Shown in pieces: positions 39,066-46,831 of a stretch of 53,589 bases of DNA. The number at the start of each line of letters is the position of its first letter. The stretch's first letter is position 1. The notes below the pieces were generated by a model, which was not told the DNA's origin, made no database searches, and saw only the letters and a program-made list of their open reading frames with translations. The DNA is taken from assembly GCA_964540905.1 (NCBI GenBank), contig CAZIOS010000017.1, positions 1-53,589 of the forward strand, read 5' to 3'. The DNA is from VAYN01 sp964540905 (GTDB lineage Bacteria; Actinomycetota; Thermoleophilia; Solirubrobacterales; 70-9). The position numbers and the translations under genes are program-made.

Positions 39066-40456
39066 GGGCTCTGTTCCTCTCGCATCTTCGCCGCCTTCTC
39101 GGCGGCGTATCCGTCGATGTTCCGTTGCGTGTTCTCGCTCACGGCCAGCGCCCCCTCGGGCACGTCGTCCTTGATCACTGCGCCAGCGGCAGTGTAGGCG
39201 GAGTCGCCGACTTCTACCGGCGCGATCAGCATCGTGTCAACGCCGACCCTGGCATCGCGGCCGATTACGGTCCGGTGCTTGCGGAATCCGTCGTAGTTGG
39301 CGGTGATCGTGCCGGCGCCGAGGTTGCTGCCGGGGCCGACGTCGGCGTCGCCGATATAGGCCAGGTGCGGGACCTTCGCCCCCTTGCCGAGGTGCGAGTT
39401 CTTGATCTCGACGAAGGCGCCGGCCTTGGCGCCGGCGTCGAGCGCGGCGCCGGGGCGCAGGTAGGCGAAGGGGCCGACCGCGCAGCCGTCGAGCACCTCG
39501 CACTCGACCAGGTGCGAGCGGACGACGCTGGACTCGGCCCCGACGGCGCTGTCGACCAGCGTCGTCAGCGGCCCGACCACGGCATGGGCGCCGACCGTGG
39601 TCGCGCCGCGGAGGCTGGTGCCGGGCTCGATCCGGGCATCGGCGCCGATCTCGACGCCGGCGTCGACCCAGGTCGAGGCGGGGTCGACGACGGTGACCCC
39701 GGCCAGCATGTGGGCCTCGAGCAGGCGGCGGCGGGCCTCGGCCTCGACCGCGGCGAGGTCGACCCGGTTGTTGACGCCCATCGTCACCGCGAGGTCGTCG
39801 GCGAGGTGGGCGGCGACGGTGTGGCCGGCCTCGCGCAGGGCCGGGAAGACGTCGGGCAGGTAGTACTCGCCCTGGGCGTTGTCGTTGGAGAGAGTGGCGA
39901 GAGCGGTGGCCAGCGGCGCCGCGTCGAAGGCGTAGGTGCCGGCGTTGATCTCGCGAATAGCCAGCTGCTCGGGATCGGCGTCGCCGGCGGCTTTGGCCTC
40001 GACCACGCGCTCGACCTCGCCGGAGGCGGCGCGGACGACGCGGCCGTAGGCGGCGGGGTCGTCGAGCTCGATCGTCAGCATCGTCGCCGCCGCCGGCGAG
40101 CTGGCGTGGGCCTCGAGCAGGGCGGCGATCGTGGCGCTGGAGATCAGCGGCACGTCGCCGGAGAGGACCAGCACGGTCTCGCTCTCCTCGATCAGCGGCA
40201 GCGCCGCCCGGATCGCGCCGCCGGTGCCGTCGGGCTCGGGCTGGGTGACGATCTGGACCTTGTCGGGCAGGCCGCTGACGATGTCCTGGTCCGGCGAGAC
40301 GATCGCCACCACCCGCCCGGCGCCGGCCTCGCGCGCGGCCAGAATCGGCCAGGCGACGATCGCCCGCCCGCAGACGGGATGGAGCATCTTCGGCGTTGAC
40401 GAGCGCATTCGGGTGCCCTCGCCAGCCGCCATGACCAGGACCAATGGCGAACTCAC
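39062..40456 (-). CDS. glmU: Bifunctional UDP-N-acetylglucosamine pyrophosphorylase / glucosamine-1-phosphate acetyltransferase
   Basis: 464 residues; performs the last two steps to UDP-GlcNAc for peptidoglycan. N-terminal nucleotidyltransferase domain with LVMAAGEGTRMRSSTPKMLH (GxGTRM signature) and VLVLSGDVPLIS; C-terminal left-handed beta helix of hexapeptide repeats with VGPFAYLRPGA, EIKNSHLGKGAKVPHLAYIG (catalytic His) and NLGAGTITANYDG (acetyl-CoA site). GTG start with TACGAT 7 bases upstream; no ribosome-binding site. Coupled to prs. Confidence 0.97.
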   Translation of the reverse strand: MSSPLVLVMAAGEGTRMRSSTPKMLHPVCGRAIVAWPILAAREAGAGRVVAIVSPDQDIVSGLPDKVQIVTQPEPDGTGGAIRAALPLIEESETVLVLSGDVPLISSATIAALLEAHASSPAAATMLTIELDDPAAYGRVVRAASGEVERVVEAKAAGDADPEQLAIREINAGTYAFDAAPLATALATLSNDNAQGEYYLPDVFPALREAGHTVAAHLADDLAVTMGVNNRVDLAAVEAEARRRLLEAHMLAGVTVVDPASTWVDAGVEIGADARIEPGTSLRGATTVGAHAVVGPLTTLVDSAVGAESSVVRSHLVECEVLDGCAVGPFAYLRPGAALDAGAKAGAFVEIKNSHLGKGAKVPHLAYIGDADVGPGSNLGAGTITANYDGFRKHRTVIGRDARVGVDTMLIAPVEVGDSAYTAAGAVIKDDVPEGALAVSENTQRNIDGYAAEKAAKMREEQSP

Positions 40457-40463
40457 CCGGGGA

Positions 40464-40469
40464 ATCGTA
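40464..40469 (-). promoter_or_regulatory. -10 hexamer TACGAT, leaderless start of glmU
   Basis: TACGAT ends 7 bases before the GTG of glmU. The remaining intergenic bases up to 40650 hold two copies of GGGTCCTGTC about 40 bases apart and nothing else I can name. Confidence 0.45.
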
Positions 40470-40650
40470 TTGGGGTACGAGGGTCCTGTCAGGCGGGGCG
40501 CCCCGGCGCACGGGTCCTGTCGGCGCGAGCTTCCGTCCCGTGGACGAATAACCGCGACGCCGCGGCGTGTCTGGACCAAGCAGTTCAAGGGACGCAGGGA
40601 GCGTGGTGTGCTCTGCACACGAGCGACCGAGGACGCCGGGATGCGCCGCT

Positions 40651-41229
40651 CTAGGCGCGTCCGCCGCGAGCTAAGTCGCGACCAACGAGAGCGACGCTGG
40701 TCAGCGTCCAGCCGGCGAAGATCAGGTCGATGCCGACCAGGAGGCCGATCGCCCAGTCGGCGGAGCTGGGGAACTTGGCGAGGACGAGGATGCCGATCAG
40801 CAGGCCGGCGACGCCGCTGAGGCCGACCAGGCCGGCGTTGGGCTGACCGCGGCCGAGGAAGGCGACGGTGACCCGGGTCAGACCCATGAAGAGGAAGTAG
40901 ATGCCGAGCACGAGGGTCAGGGTGAGGGTGCCGTTGTGGGGTTCGACGATCAGCCAGACGCCGACGACGACGGTCAGCGCCGCCCAGATCAGGCGCACGA
41001 CCACGGTCCCGACCGAGTGCGCAGAGAACGCCGCCGCGACCAGGAAGACACCGGCGATCAGCAGGATCCAGCCGATGAAGATCGCCGTCCCGACCGAGGC
41101 CACCTCGGGCACGACGATCGCGATGCAGCCGACGACGATCGCCAGCACGCCGACGGTCATCAGCGCCTTCCAGCTCTTCGCCAGCCCTGCGCGAATCTCC
41201 GGGTCCAAAGAAGCTCCTCCGACCTCCAC
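40651..41229 (-). CDS. HdeD-family (DUF308) membrane protein
   Basis: 192 residues with six membrane segments in three repeated pairs, typical of HdeD/DUF308: VGVLAIVVGCIAIVVPEVAS, FIGWILLIAGVFLVAAAF, LIWAALTVVVGVWLIVEP, TLTLVLGIYFLFMGLTRVTV, LSGVAGLLIGILVLAKFP and AIGLLVGIDLIFAGWTL. Role in acid or envelope stress is known for E. coli HdeD only. Two starts compete: GTG at 41229 behind TAGGGT (leaderless), or TTG at 41208 behind GGAGGAG; the second gives the usual N terminus DPEIRAGLAKSWKAL. Confidence 0.88.
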   Translation of the reverse strand: MEVGGASLDPEIRAGLAKSWKALMTVGVLAIVVGCIAIVVPEVASVGTAIFIGWILLIAGVFLVAAAFSAHSVGTVVVRLIWAALTVVVGVWLIVEPHNGTLTLTLVLGIYFLFMGLTRVTVAFLGRGQPNAGLVGLSGVAGLLIGILVLAKFPSSADWAIGLLVGIDLIFAGWTLTSVALVGRDLARGGRA

Positions 41230-41236
41230 GCGAGAA

Positions 41237-41242
41237 ACCCTA
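41237..41242 (-). promoter_or_regulatory. -10 hexamer TAGGGT upstream of the HdeD-like gene
   Basis: TAGGGT ends 7 bases before the GTG at 41229. Its TAG is next to the end of the upstream HNH gene. Confidence 0.4.
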
Positions 41243-42037
41243 AGCGCCGGTGCGGACGCCCTCGGCCGCCTCCCGCGCGCGCTGCCGTTCGTAGAAGCGA
41301 ACCCACTTGCGCACCGCGTTGTCGGAGACGCCGTACTTGCGCCCGACCGCGAGATAGCTCGTCGCCGCGATCTCAGCCAGGAGCTTCTCGTACGGCGGCC
41401 GCTCGACTTTGCGGTAACGAGCCACCGGCACCCCGCGCCGGCCTGGACGCTTCCGGGTCAGCCCCGCACGGTCCCATCGCACTCCACACCGGCGCGAGCA
41501 ATATCGCTGACTCGCGTACCGAGGAACAAACTCCTCCCTACAGCGCAAGCATTGACGCTTGGCCCGCTCAATCCGATTCCGCCGCCCGCAATGCGTGTCG
41601 AGCGTCGCCGCACAGTTCGGGCAGACCATCTGCAAGTTCTCCAGGCGATGGTCGTCGCGAACGCCGTTGATGTGATCCAGGATCATCGACATCGGGCGGC
41701 CTCTCCAGATCTCCCCCTGGCCGCACAGCTCGCACCGCGGCTCCTTCAGTCCCTCCGCAAGGAGCCGCCGCTTGATGTTCTGCCGGGAGTGAGAGGACCC
41801 CTGCACCAGCACCTCCGACAGAGGTTTCTGCTTTCGAGTTAGGTTCTCGCCGCACCTGGCCCGTGGGTCGAAGTGCTCGGTGGGTATCTCCCAGATCTCA
41901 GCGTATTTCTTGAGGACTCGCCAGGCGCCGCCCGACGAGCAGAGGCCAAGTCGCCGCAGGCTCTCCGCCCACGACTTCGAAGCGCCGATCGCCGCCCTCG
42001 CCTCCGCTTTGGTGTAGCTGAGCCTTCTCCCTGCCAT
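41240..42037 (-). CDS. HNH endonuclease with flanking helix-turn-helix domains, SOS-box controlled
   Basis: 265 residues from ATG 42037. N-terminal helix-turn-helix-like region (about 8-55: YTKAEARAAIGASKSWAESL, LRRLGLCSSGGAWRVLKKYA), HNH nuclease core with C102ELC105, His122 in ILDHINGVRDDHRLENL and C139PNC142, then a second zinc knuckle (C163LRC166 and C180SRRC184), and a C-terminal HTH (SYLAVGRKYGVSDNAVRKWV). The layout fits free-standing HNH nucleases common in actinobacteria. It is less GC-rich than its neighbours. A start at 42046 would lie inside the LexA box, so 42037 is preferred. Downstream of tRNA-Gln on the same strand. Confidence 0.85.
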   Translation of the reverse strand: MAGRRLSYTKAEARAAIGASKSWAESLRRLGLCSSGGAWRVLKKYAEIWEIPTEHFDPRARCGENLTRKQKPLSEVLVQGSSHSRQNIKRRLLAEGLKEPRCELCGQGEIWRGRPMSMILDHINGVRDDHRLENLQMVCPNCAATLDTHCGRRNRIERAKRQCLRCREEFVPRYASQRYCSRRCGVRWDRAGLTRKRPGRRGVPVARYRKVERPPYEKLLAEIAATSYLAVGRKYGVSDNAVRKWVRFYERQRAREAAEGVRTGA

Positions 42038-42051
42038 CGAACACATGTTCG
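42038..42051. promoter_or_regulatory. LexA/DinR-type SOS box CGAAC-ACAT-GTTCG
   Basis: CGAACACATGTTCG is an exact match to the Gram-positive and actinobacterial LexA consensus CGAACN4GTTCG. It touches the ATG of the HNH gene (42037), so LexA bound here would block its transcription until DNA damage. Confidence 0.7.
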
Positions 42052-42107
42052 CAAATGAGTCGGATGACTTTCCCGAACTCGAACCGGCAACACAGCAAGA
42101 GGGAGAA

Positions 42108-42179
42108 CTGGGGAGCCCGGGTTCGAACCGGGGATGCGGCATCCAAAGTGCCGAGTGTTACCTACTACACCACTCCCCA
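42108..42179 (-). tRNA. tRNA-Gln (TTG)
   Basis: 72 bases. Acceptor TGGGGAG/CTCCCCA with the weak U1-A72 pair and discriminator G that glutaminyl-tRNA synthetase needs, anticodon loop CTTTGGA between CGGCA and TGCCG, T-arm CCCGGTTCGAACCCGGG. CCA is not encoded. Confidence 0.97.
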
Positions 42180-42204
42180 AAGGGACCCGAAGAAGCTTAA
42201 GCCC

Positions 42205-43443
42205 CTAATCCTCGGAGCCGCGCGGGACCTTGCCGCCCTTGGCGCCGGGCTCGAGGGCCGGGCCGCGGGGGGAGGCGATGCCGAGGACGCGCATCGCCTT
42301 GAGGCCGAGGCCGAGCTTCTCGCGGCCCTCGGTGGCGGAGACGTCGTGACCGCAGAGCTCGCGCACGCGCTCGAGCCGGTAGCGGACCGTGTGGCGGTGG
42401 GTGAAGAGCTGTTTGGCGGTGGCGGCGACGTTGCCGTCGTTGTCGAGGTAGGCCTCGACGGTCGCGACCAACTCGGTCTCGTACTGCTCGTCGTAGCGGG
42501 AGAGCGGCTCGATCGTCTCCGCGTAGAAGCGTTCGAGCTCGCCCGGGTCCTCGCTCATCGCCGGCAGCAGCAGCCGGTAGGCGCCGGTGTCCTCGAAGGC
42601 GAGCAGCGAGCGCCCCTCGGCCTCGCCGACGTTGACCGCCAGCCGCGCCTCGCTGCCGGCGCGGTAGAGGTCGACCGGGTCGGCGCAGCGGCGGCTGCGG
42701 CCGGTGGTGATGTGGAAGCCGGAGAGGCTGTCGTCGAGCTCGCGGGCGAGGCCGGCGGCGGCGCGGGCGAGGCGCTCGTCGTCGGCGGCGGGGACGATCG
42801 CGGCGACCTCGGCCGCGACCTCGTCGTCCGCGGCGCTGGCAATCGAGCCGGGGGCGAGCGAGCGCAGCGCCCGCATCGCCAGGGTCAGCACCCGCTCGCG
42901 CCAGTCGCCGGTCTGCGCCGCTCGCGGCGCCACTCGCAGCACCAGCACGCCGGCGCCGCGGTCGAGGTCGGCGCCGAGCTCGGCGCCGCGGGCGACGATG
43001 TCGCCGCGGTCGGTCACCTCGCGCGCCAGCACCGCGGCGACGAAGGCGCTGGCGACCTCCTCGCTCTCCCACTCGGGCGCGCGCGAGCGCTCCAGCTCCA
43101 GCGCCAGCAGCGTCGTCACCATCCGCGCGATCGCCGCTTCCGGCGCCACCTTGGCGCGGTAGCGCAGCTCGCCGACGACCGCGTCGGCGACCCGCAGCTC
43201 GACCGCGGTCACCCCCTCCCCCGCCGAGAGCAGCTTCTGCTCCTGGTCCGGGGAGGCGCCGGCGACCGCGAGCACGGCGCTGGAGCGGTCGATCAGGACG
43301 ACGCTGGCGTCGAGCACGCGGGCCGCGGCGCGCGCCACCGCGGGCAGGCCGGCGCCCGACTCGACCGCATCGGAGAGCGCGTCGAGAAGTCCCAGATCGC
43401 CGCCCTTTGCAGGGCTTTCGGCCCCTTTCGAAGTTGCCGGCAT
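42205..43443 (-). CDS. PucR/CdaR-type transcriptional regulator
   Basis: 412 residues. GAF-like N-terminal sensor (about 15-110, with VARAAARVLDASVVLIDRSS), a central GGDEF-like degenerate region (about 130-270) and the C-terminal PucR helix-turn-helix: ELVATVEAYLDNDGNVAATA, KQLFTHRHTVRYRLERVREL. The family regulates purine, sugar-acid or proline use as activators. The ligand is unknown and no metabolic gene beside it points to a pathway. GATAAT 6 bases before the ATG suggests a leaderless transcript. Confidence 0.88.
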   Translation of the reverse strand: MPATSKGAESPAKGGDLGLLDALSDAVESGAGLPAVARAAARVLDASVVLIDRSSAVLAVAGASPDQEQKLLSAGEGVTAVELRVADAVVGELRYRAKVAPEAAIARMVTTLLALELERSRAPEWESEEVASAFVAAVLAREVTDRGDIVARGAELGADLDRGAGVLVLRVAPRAAQTGDWRERVLTLAMRALRSLAPGSIASAADDEVAAEVAAIVPAADDERLARAAAGLARELDDSLSGFHITTGRSRRCADPVDLYRAGSEARLAVNVGEAEGRSLLAFEDTGAYRLLLPAMSEDPGELERFYAETIEPLSRYDEQYETELVATVEAYLDNDGNVAATAKQLFTHRHTVRYRLERVRELCGHDVSATEGREKLGLGLKAMRVLGIASPRGPALEPGAKGGKVPRGSED

Positions 43444-43449
43444 CGGCCC

Positions 43450-43455
43450 ATTATC
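43450..43455 (-). promoter_or_regulatory. -10 hexamer GATAAT, leaderless start
   Basis: GATAAT, one base from the TATAAT consensus, ends 6 bases before the ATG of the PucR-type gene. Confidence 0.45.
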
Positions 43456-43476
43456 CCCAGGCCCGCCGCCCGCGGG

Positions 43477-43731
43477 CTAGTTGGTGTGGAGGAATTCGGA
43501 GATGTCCGGATACCAGTGGACGATCGCCAGCCCGATCGCGACTCCGATCACCAGCAGCGAGGCGAGCACGAAGAGCGAGAGGAAGCCGGCCGCCGTCTTC
43601 TCCCAGATGCGGCCGTGGGCGCTCAGCGCCGGACTCAGGATCAGGGTCACGAAGAGGACCAGGCAGATCACCCCGGCGGCGCCGAAGAGGAAGTACTGGT
43701 GACCGATTTTTGCCAGCGCGTAGAGCGTCAC
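43477..43731 (-). CDS. Small two-segment membrane protein
   Basis: 84 residues from a GTG that overlaps the stop of the DedA-PAP2 gene by 4 bases (GTGA). Two membrane segments: QYFLFGAAGVICLVLFVTLI (about 12-31) and LSLFVLASLLVIGVAIGLAI (about 51-70), joined by a loop with RIWEKTAAG. No family recognised. Coupling to the upstream gene suggests a shared membrane or lipid role. Confidence 0.75.
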   Translation of the reverse strand: MTLYALAKIGHQYFLFGAAGVICLVLFVTLILSPALSAHGRIWEKTAAGFLSLFVLASLLVIGVAIGLAIVHWYPDISEFLHTN

Positions 43732-45203
43732 GACAGGGGATTCTGGCGCAACTGGGAGATGACGAGGGCGACGGCGGCGCTGAGCGCGAAGCAGGCGGCC
43801 CCCAGCGCCCAGCCGCCGCTGACGTCGCTGAGGTAATGGACGTTGAGGTAGACGCGGGAGAGGCCGACGAGGACGGTGAGCGCGATCCCGGCGGCGACGA
43901 CCGCCGCCTTGCGGGCCATCCCCGGCCGCAGCCGCAGCACGATCGTCACCGCCAGCCAGACGTAGAGGACCGAGTGGGCGGCATGGCCGCTGGGGAAGGA
44001 GGAGCCGGAGTAGTGCTGCAGCGGCTGCTCGGGCCGCGGCCGGTCGACCGCCAGCTTGAGCTCGTGGATGCCGATCGAGGTCAGCGTCATCCCGGCCAGC
44101 AGCACCCCGAGCTCGACCCAGTGGCGGCGGGCGAGGAGGAAGGCCGCGCAGACGACGGTCAGGCCCCAGGTGACGGCGCCCGAGCCGAGTTCGGTGAAGA
44201 CCTTGGCGAAGCTGGTCAGCCAGCCGGCGTGGAGGCTTGCGGCGACTTCGATCGCGGTCAGGTCGCCGGGCGTCGGCCCCGGTTCGCGGCCGACCAGGAC
44301 CGCGTAGGCAACGAGCACGAAGAGGGCGACCGCGAGCACCGCGAGCAGCGAGGTGAATTCGAGCCCGAAGCCGCCGCCGGGGGTGATCCGGTCCTCGAGG
44401 AAGCGCAGCTGCCGCTGGTAGCGGCGCCCGAGCGCGACCAGCCAGCGGCTGGCGGCGTGGGAGTCCAGCCAGCGCACGGCGGCACGGCGGTTGGCGGCGA
44501 CGCGGAGGTGGCGGTGGAGGGCGACGGCGGCGACCACGGCGGCGATCAGCACCCCCAGCAGCAGGGCGCCTTTGCCGGCGTAGTCGATGACAGTGTCGAT
44601 GCTGCGCGAGAAGGCGTAGCCGAGCACCACGCAGGTGCCCACCCAGAGCCCGCAGCCGAGCACGCTGTAGGGCAGGAAGACGCGGTAGCGCATCCCCGAG
44701 CTGCCGGCGATGAAGGGGGCGAAGGCGCGCACGAAGCCGACGAAGCGGCCGAGGAAGATCGTTTTGCCGCCGTGGCGGGCGAAGAAGTCGTCGACCCGTT
44801 CGAGCCGCTCCTCGCCGAGGCCGAAGCGGGGCCCGTGGCGCTGCAGGAACTCGCGGCCGAGGCGGCGACCGACGAAGAAGCTGGTGGTGTCGCCGGCGCA
44901 GGCGGCGAACCAGGCGATCGCGATCGTCAGGTAGACGTCGGTGGCGCCCTGCCCGGCGACGGCGCCGCCGAGCAGCATCACCGTCTCGCCGGGGGCGACG
45001 AGGCCGACGAAGGCGCCGGTCTCGGCGAAGGCGAAGAAACCGACGAGGAGGTAGGTCCAGGCGCCGAGCGCGTTGGCGACGTCCTCCAGCACCTGCTCGA
45101 GGTCGACGAGCTGGGTGAAGGCGACGTAGACGGCGAGCGCGGCGAGCGCGGCCGCCCCGCGCAGGGCCCACCTGCGCTGGCGCTCGCTCCCCGGCAGCTT
45201 CAA
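43728..45203 (-). CDS. DedA-PAP2 fusion membrane protein
   Basis: 491 residues. Residues about 20-215 are a DedA/VTT domain: FFAFAETGAFVGLVAPGETV, WFAACAGDTTSFFVGRRLGR, LGRFVGFVRAFAPFIAGSSG with the reentrant-loop residues. Residues about 285-485 are a PAP2 phosphatase with all three motifs: KLAVDRPRPEQ, SSFPSGHAAHS and SRVYLNVHYLSDVSGG. DedA proteins flip undecaprenyl phosphate or phospholipid; PAP2 enzymes remove phosphate from such lipids. One protein could couple recycling and dephosphorylation of the carrier lipid (inference). ATG overlaps the ispE stop by 4 bases. Confidence 0.92.
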   Translation of the reverse strand: MKLPGSERQRRWALRGAAALAALAVYVAFTQLVDLEQVLEDVANALGAWTYLLVGFFAFAETGAFVGLVAPGETVMLLGGAVAGQGATDVYLTIAIAWFAACAGDTTSFFVGRRLGREFLQRHGPRFGLGEERLERVDDFFARHGGKTIFLGRFVGFVRAFAPFIAGSSGMRYRVFLPYSVLGCGLWVGTCVVLGYAFSRSIDTVIDYAGKGALLLGVLIAAVVAAVALHRHLRVAANRRAAVRWLDSHAASRWLVALGRRYQRQLRFLEDRITPGGGFGLEFTSLLAVLAVALFVLVAYAVLVGREPGPTPGDLTAIEVAASLHAGWLTSFAKVFTELGSGAVTWGLTVVCAAFLLARRHWVELGVLLAGMTLTSIGIHELKLAVDRPRPEQPLQHYSGSSFPSGHAAHSVLYVWLAVTIVLRLRPGMARKAAVVAAGIALTVLVGLSRVYLNVHYLSDVSGGWALGAACFALSAAVALVISQLRQNPLS

Positions 45204-46036
45204 GGCGCGCTCCCGGCCGCGCAGACGATCGCGTCGTCGCGGTCGATCGCGGCGGCGGCGGCGCTGGCGGCGGCGAGGTCGGCGAAGAGCCCGACCGCGG
45301 TCGGGCCGGAGCCGCTCAGCAGCGCCACCGGGGCGCCGGCTTCGCGCAGCTCGTCGAGCGCGTCGCCGATCGCCGGTCGCAGCGAGCGGGCCGGCGCCTC
45401 GAGGTCGTTGACGAGCAGCTCCGGGTAGGCGAGCGGCGAGGCGCCGGCGCCGGCCGCGGCGCGCAGGCGAGCGGCGAGGCCCTCGAGCTCCCCGCCGTCG
45501 CGACCGAGTCCAAGCCGGTCCGCCTCGGCGAAGACATCGGCGGTGCGCAGGCCGCCGCCGTCGGGCAGCAGCACGGCGGCGTGGGCGGTGGGCTGGGGTA
45601 GCGGCTCGACCCGCTCGCCGGCGCCGCGGACCAGCGCCAGCCCCGGCCGCAGCTGCGAGGGCACGTCGGCGCCCAGCTCCGCCGCCAGCCCCTGCAGGTC
45701 GGCGACCTCGCCGGCGGCGAGGCGCAGGACCGCGGCGGCGTCGCCGCTGCCGCCGCCGAGCCCGGCGGCGACCGGCACCCGCTTCTCGATCTCGACCCGC
45801 AGCGGCTCCCGCTCCCAGCCCCGCCGGCGCAGCGCCGCCAGCGCCCGCGCGGCGAGGTTCTCGCCCTCGACGCCGGGGCAGATCACCTCGTCCCCGGGGC
45901 CGCCGGCGGGCGAGACCTCGATCAGGTCGGCCAGCGCCAGCGGCTCGAACAGCGAGCAGAGCTCGTGCAGGCCGTCCCCGCGGCGCTCGCCGAGGTAGAG
46001 GCAGAGGTTGAGCTTGGCGGGGGCGTGGACGAGCAT
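45200..46036 (-). CDS. ispE: 4-diphosphocytidyl-2-C-methyl-D-erythritol kinase
   Basis: 278-residue GHMP kinase of the MEP isoprenoid pathway. Seen: VHAPAKLNLCLYLGERRGDG (substrate Lys and the AKLNL signature), the ATP loop KRVPVAAGLGGGSGDAAAVL, catalytic Asp region LGADVPSQL, and LLSGSGPTAVGLF near the end. The usual PxxxGGSSDA/AAD motif is present as GGGSGDA. Follows rsmA by 20 bases and overlaps the DedA-PAP2 gene, linking isoprenoid supply with carrier-lipid handling. Confidence 0.95.
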   Translation of the reverse strand: MLVHAPAKLNLCLYLGERRGDGLHELCSLFEPLALADLIEVSPAGGPGDEVICPGVEGENLAARALAALRRRGWEREPLRVEIEKRVPVAAGLGGGSGDAAAVLRLAAGEVADLQGLAAELGADVPSQLRPGLALVRGAGERVEPLPQPTAHAAVLLPDGGGLRTADVFAEADRLGLGRDGGELEGLAARLRAAAGAGASPLAYPELLVNDLEAPARSLRPAIGDALDELREAGAPVALLSGSGPTAVGLFADLAAASAAAAAIDRDDAIVCAAGSAP

Positions 46037-46056
46037 CGGCGGGAGGCGGCCGGCGA

Positions 46057-46821
46057 TCAGCGCCTGGCCTGGAGCTTGGCGGACAGGGCGGCGAACTCGG
46101 ATGGCGAGAGCGACTCGGCGCGGGCGTCCTCGGGCAGGCCGAGCGCGGCCAGCGCCGCCCGCGCCGGCGCCAGGGAGCCCGCCTGAGCGTGCTCGAGCGA
46201 GCGCGCCAGCGACTTGCGGCGGTGGGCGAAGGCGGCGCGGACGAGGGCCCGCGTCGCCGGGTCGGCGGCGGGTCCGGTGCGGCGCAGGCGCAGGATCGCC
46301 GAGTCGACCCGGGGCCGCGGGCGGAAGACGGCGGGGTCGACGCGGCGCACCAGCTCGACCTCGCAGGCGAGCTGGACGAGCACGCTGGGCGAGCCGTAGG
46401 TGCGGTTGCCGTGGGCGGCGCGCAGGCGCTCGGCGATCTCGAGCTGGACCATCACCGTCCAGCTCGCCAGCGCCGGCAGCAGCTCGATCGTCCGCAGCAG
46501 CAGCGGCGTCGCCACCGCGTAGGGCAGGTTGGCGACCATCGCCGTCGGCGCCGGCGCCAACGTCGCCAGGTCGAGCTTCATCGCGTCGCCCCAGTGCAGC
46601 TCGACGTTGGGCAGGGCGGCGAGCGGCGCCAGCGCCGGCTCGAGGCCGCGGTCGATCTCGACCGTGTGCAGGTGTGCGGCGGCGGCCGCCAGGCGCTCGC
46701 TCAGCACCCCCTCGCCGGCGCCGACCTCGAGCACGACGTCGCCCGGCGTCAGCCCGGCGTCGCGGACGATCGCCGCCAGCAGGTTGGGGTCGGCGAGGAA
46801 GTTCTGGCCCAGGCGCACCAA
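46057..46821 (-). CDS. rsmA: 16S rRNA dimethyladenosine transferase RsmA (KsgA)
   Basis: 254 residues; dimethylates A1518 and A1519 of 16S rRNA. Seen: GQNFLADPNLLAAIV at the very N terminus, VVLEVGAGEGVLSERLA (SAM motif I), LHTVEIDRGL, and the catalytic NLPYAVATPLLL. The family usually has 10-30 residues, often basic, before GQNFL; here only three or four are possible because the frame begins at TTG 46821, immediately after the tatD stop. C-terminal helical domain intact. Confidence 0.95.
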   Translation of the reverse strand: MVRLGQNFLADPNLLAAIVRDAGLTPGDVVLEVGAGEGVLSERLAAAAAHLHTVEIDRGLEPALAPLAALPNVELHWGDAMKLDLATLAPAPTAMVANLPYAVATPLLLRTIELLPALASWTVMVQLEIAERLRAAHGNRTYGSPSVLVQLACEVELVRRVDPAVFRPRPRVDSAILRLRRTGPAADPATRALVRAAFAHRRKSLARSLEHAQAGSLAPARAALAALGLPEDARAESLSPSEFAALSAKLQARR

Positions 46822-46831
46822 GGTCGGGCGC

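Noticed and set aside
42109..42142. Start of the HNH gene at 42142 inside tRNA-Gln
   Set aside because: It would translate tRNA sequence; the ATG at 42037 next to the LexA box gives a sensible N terminus.
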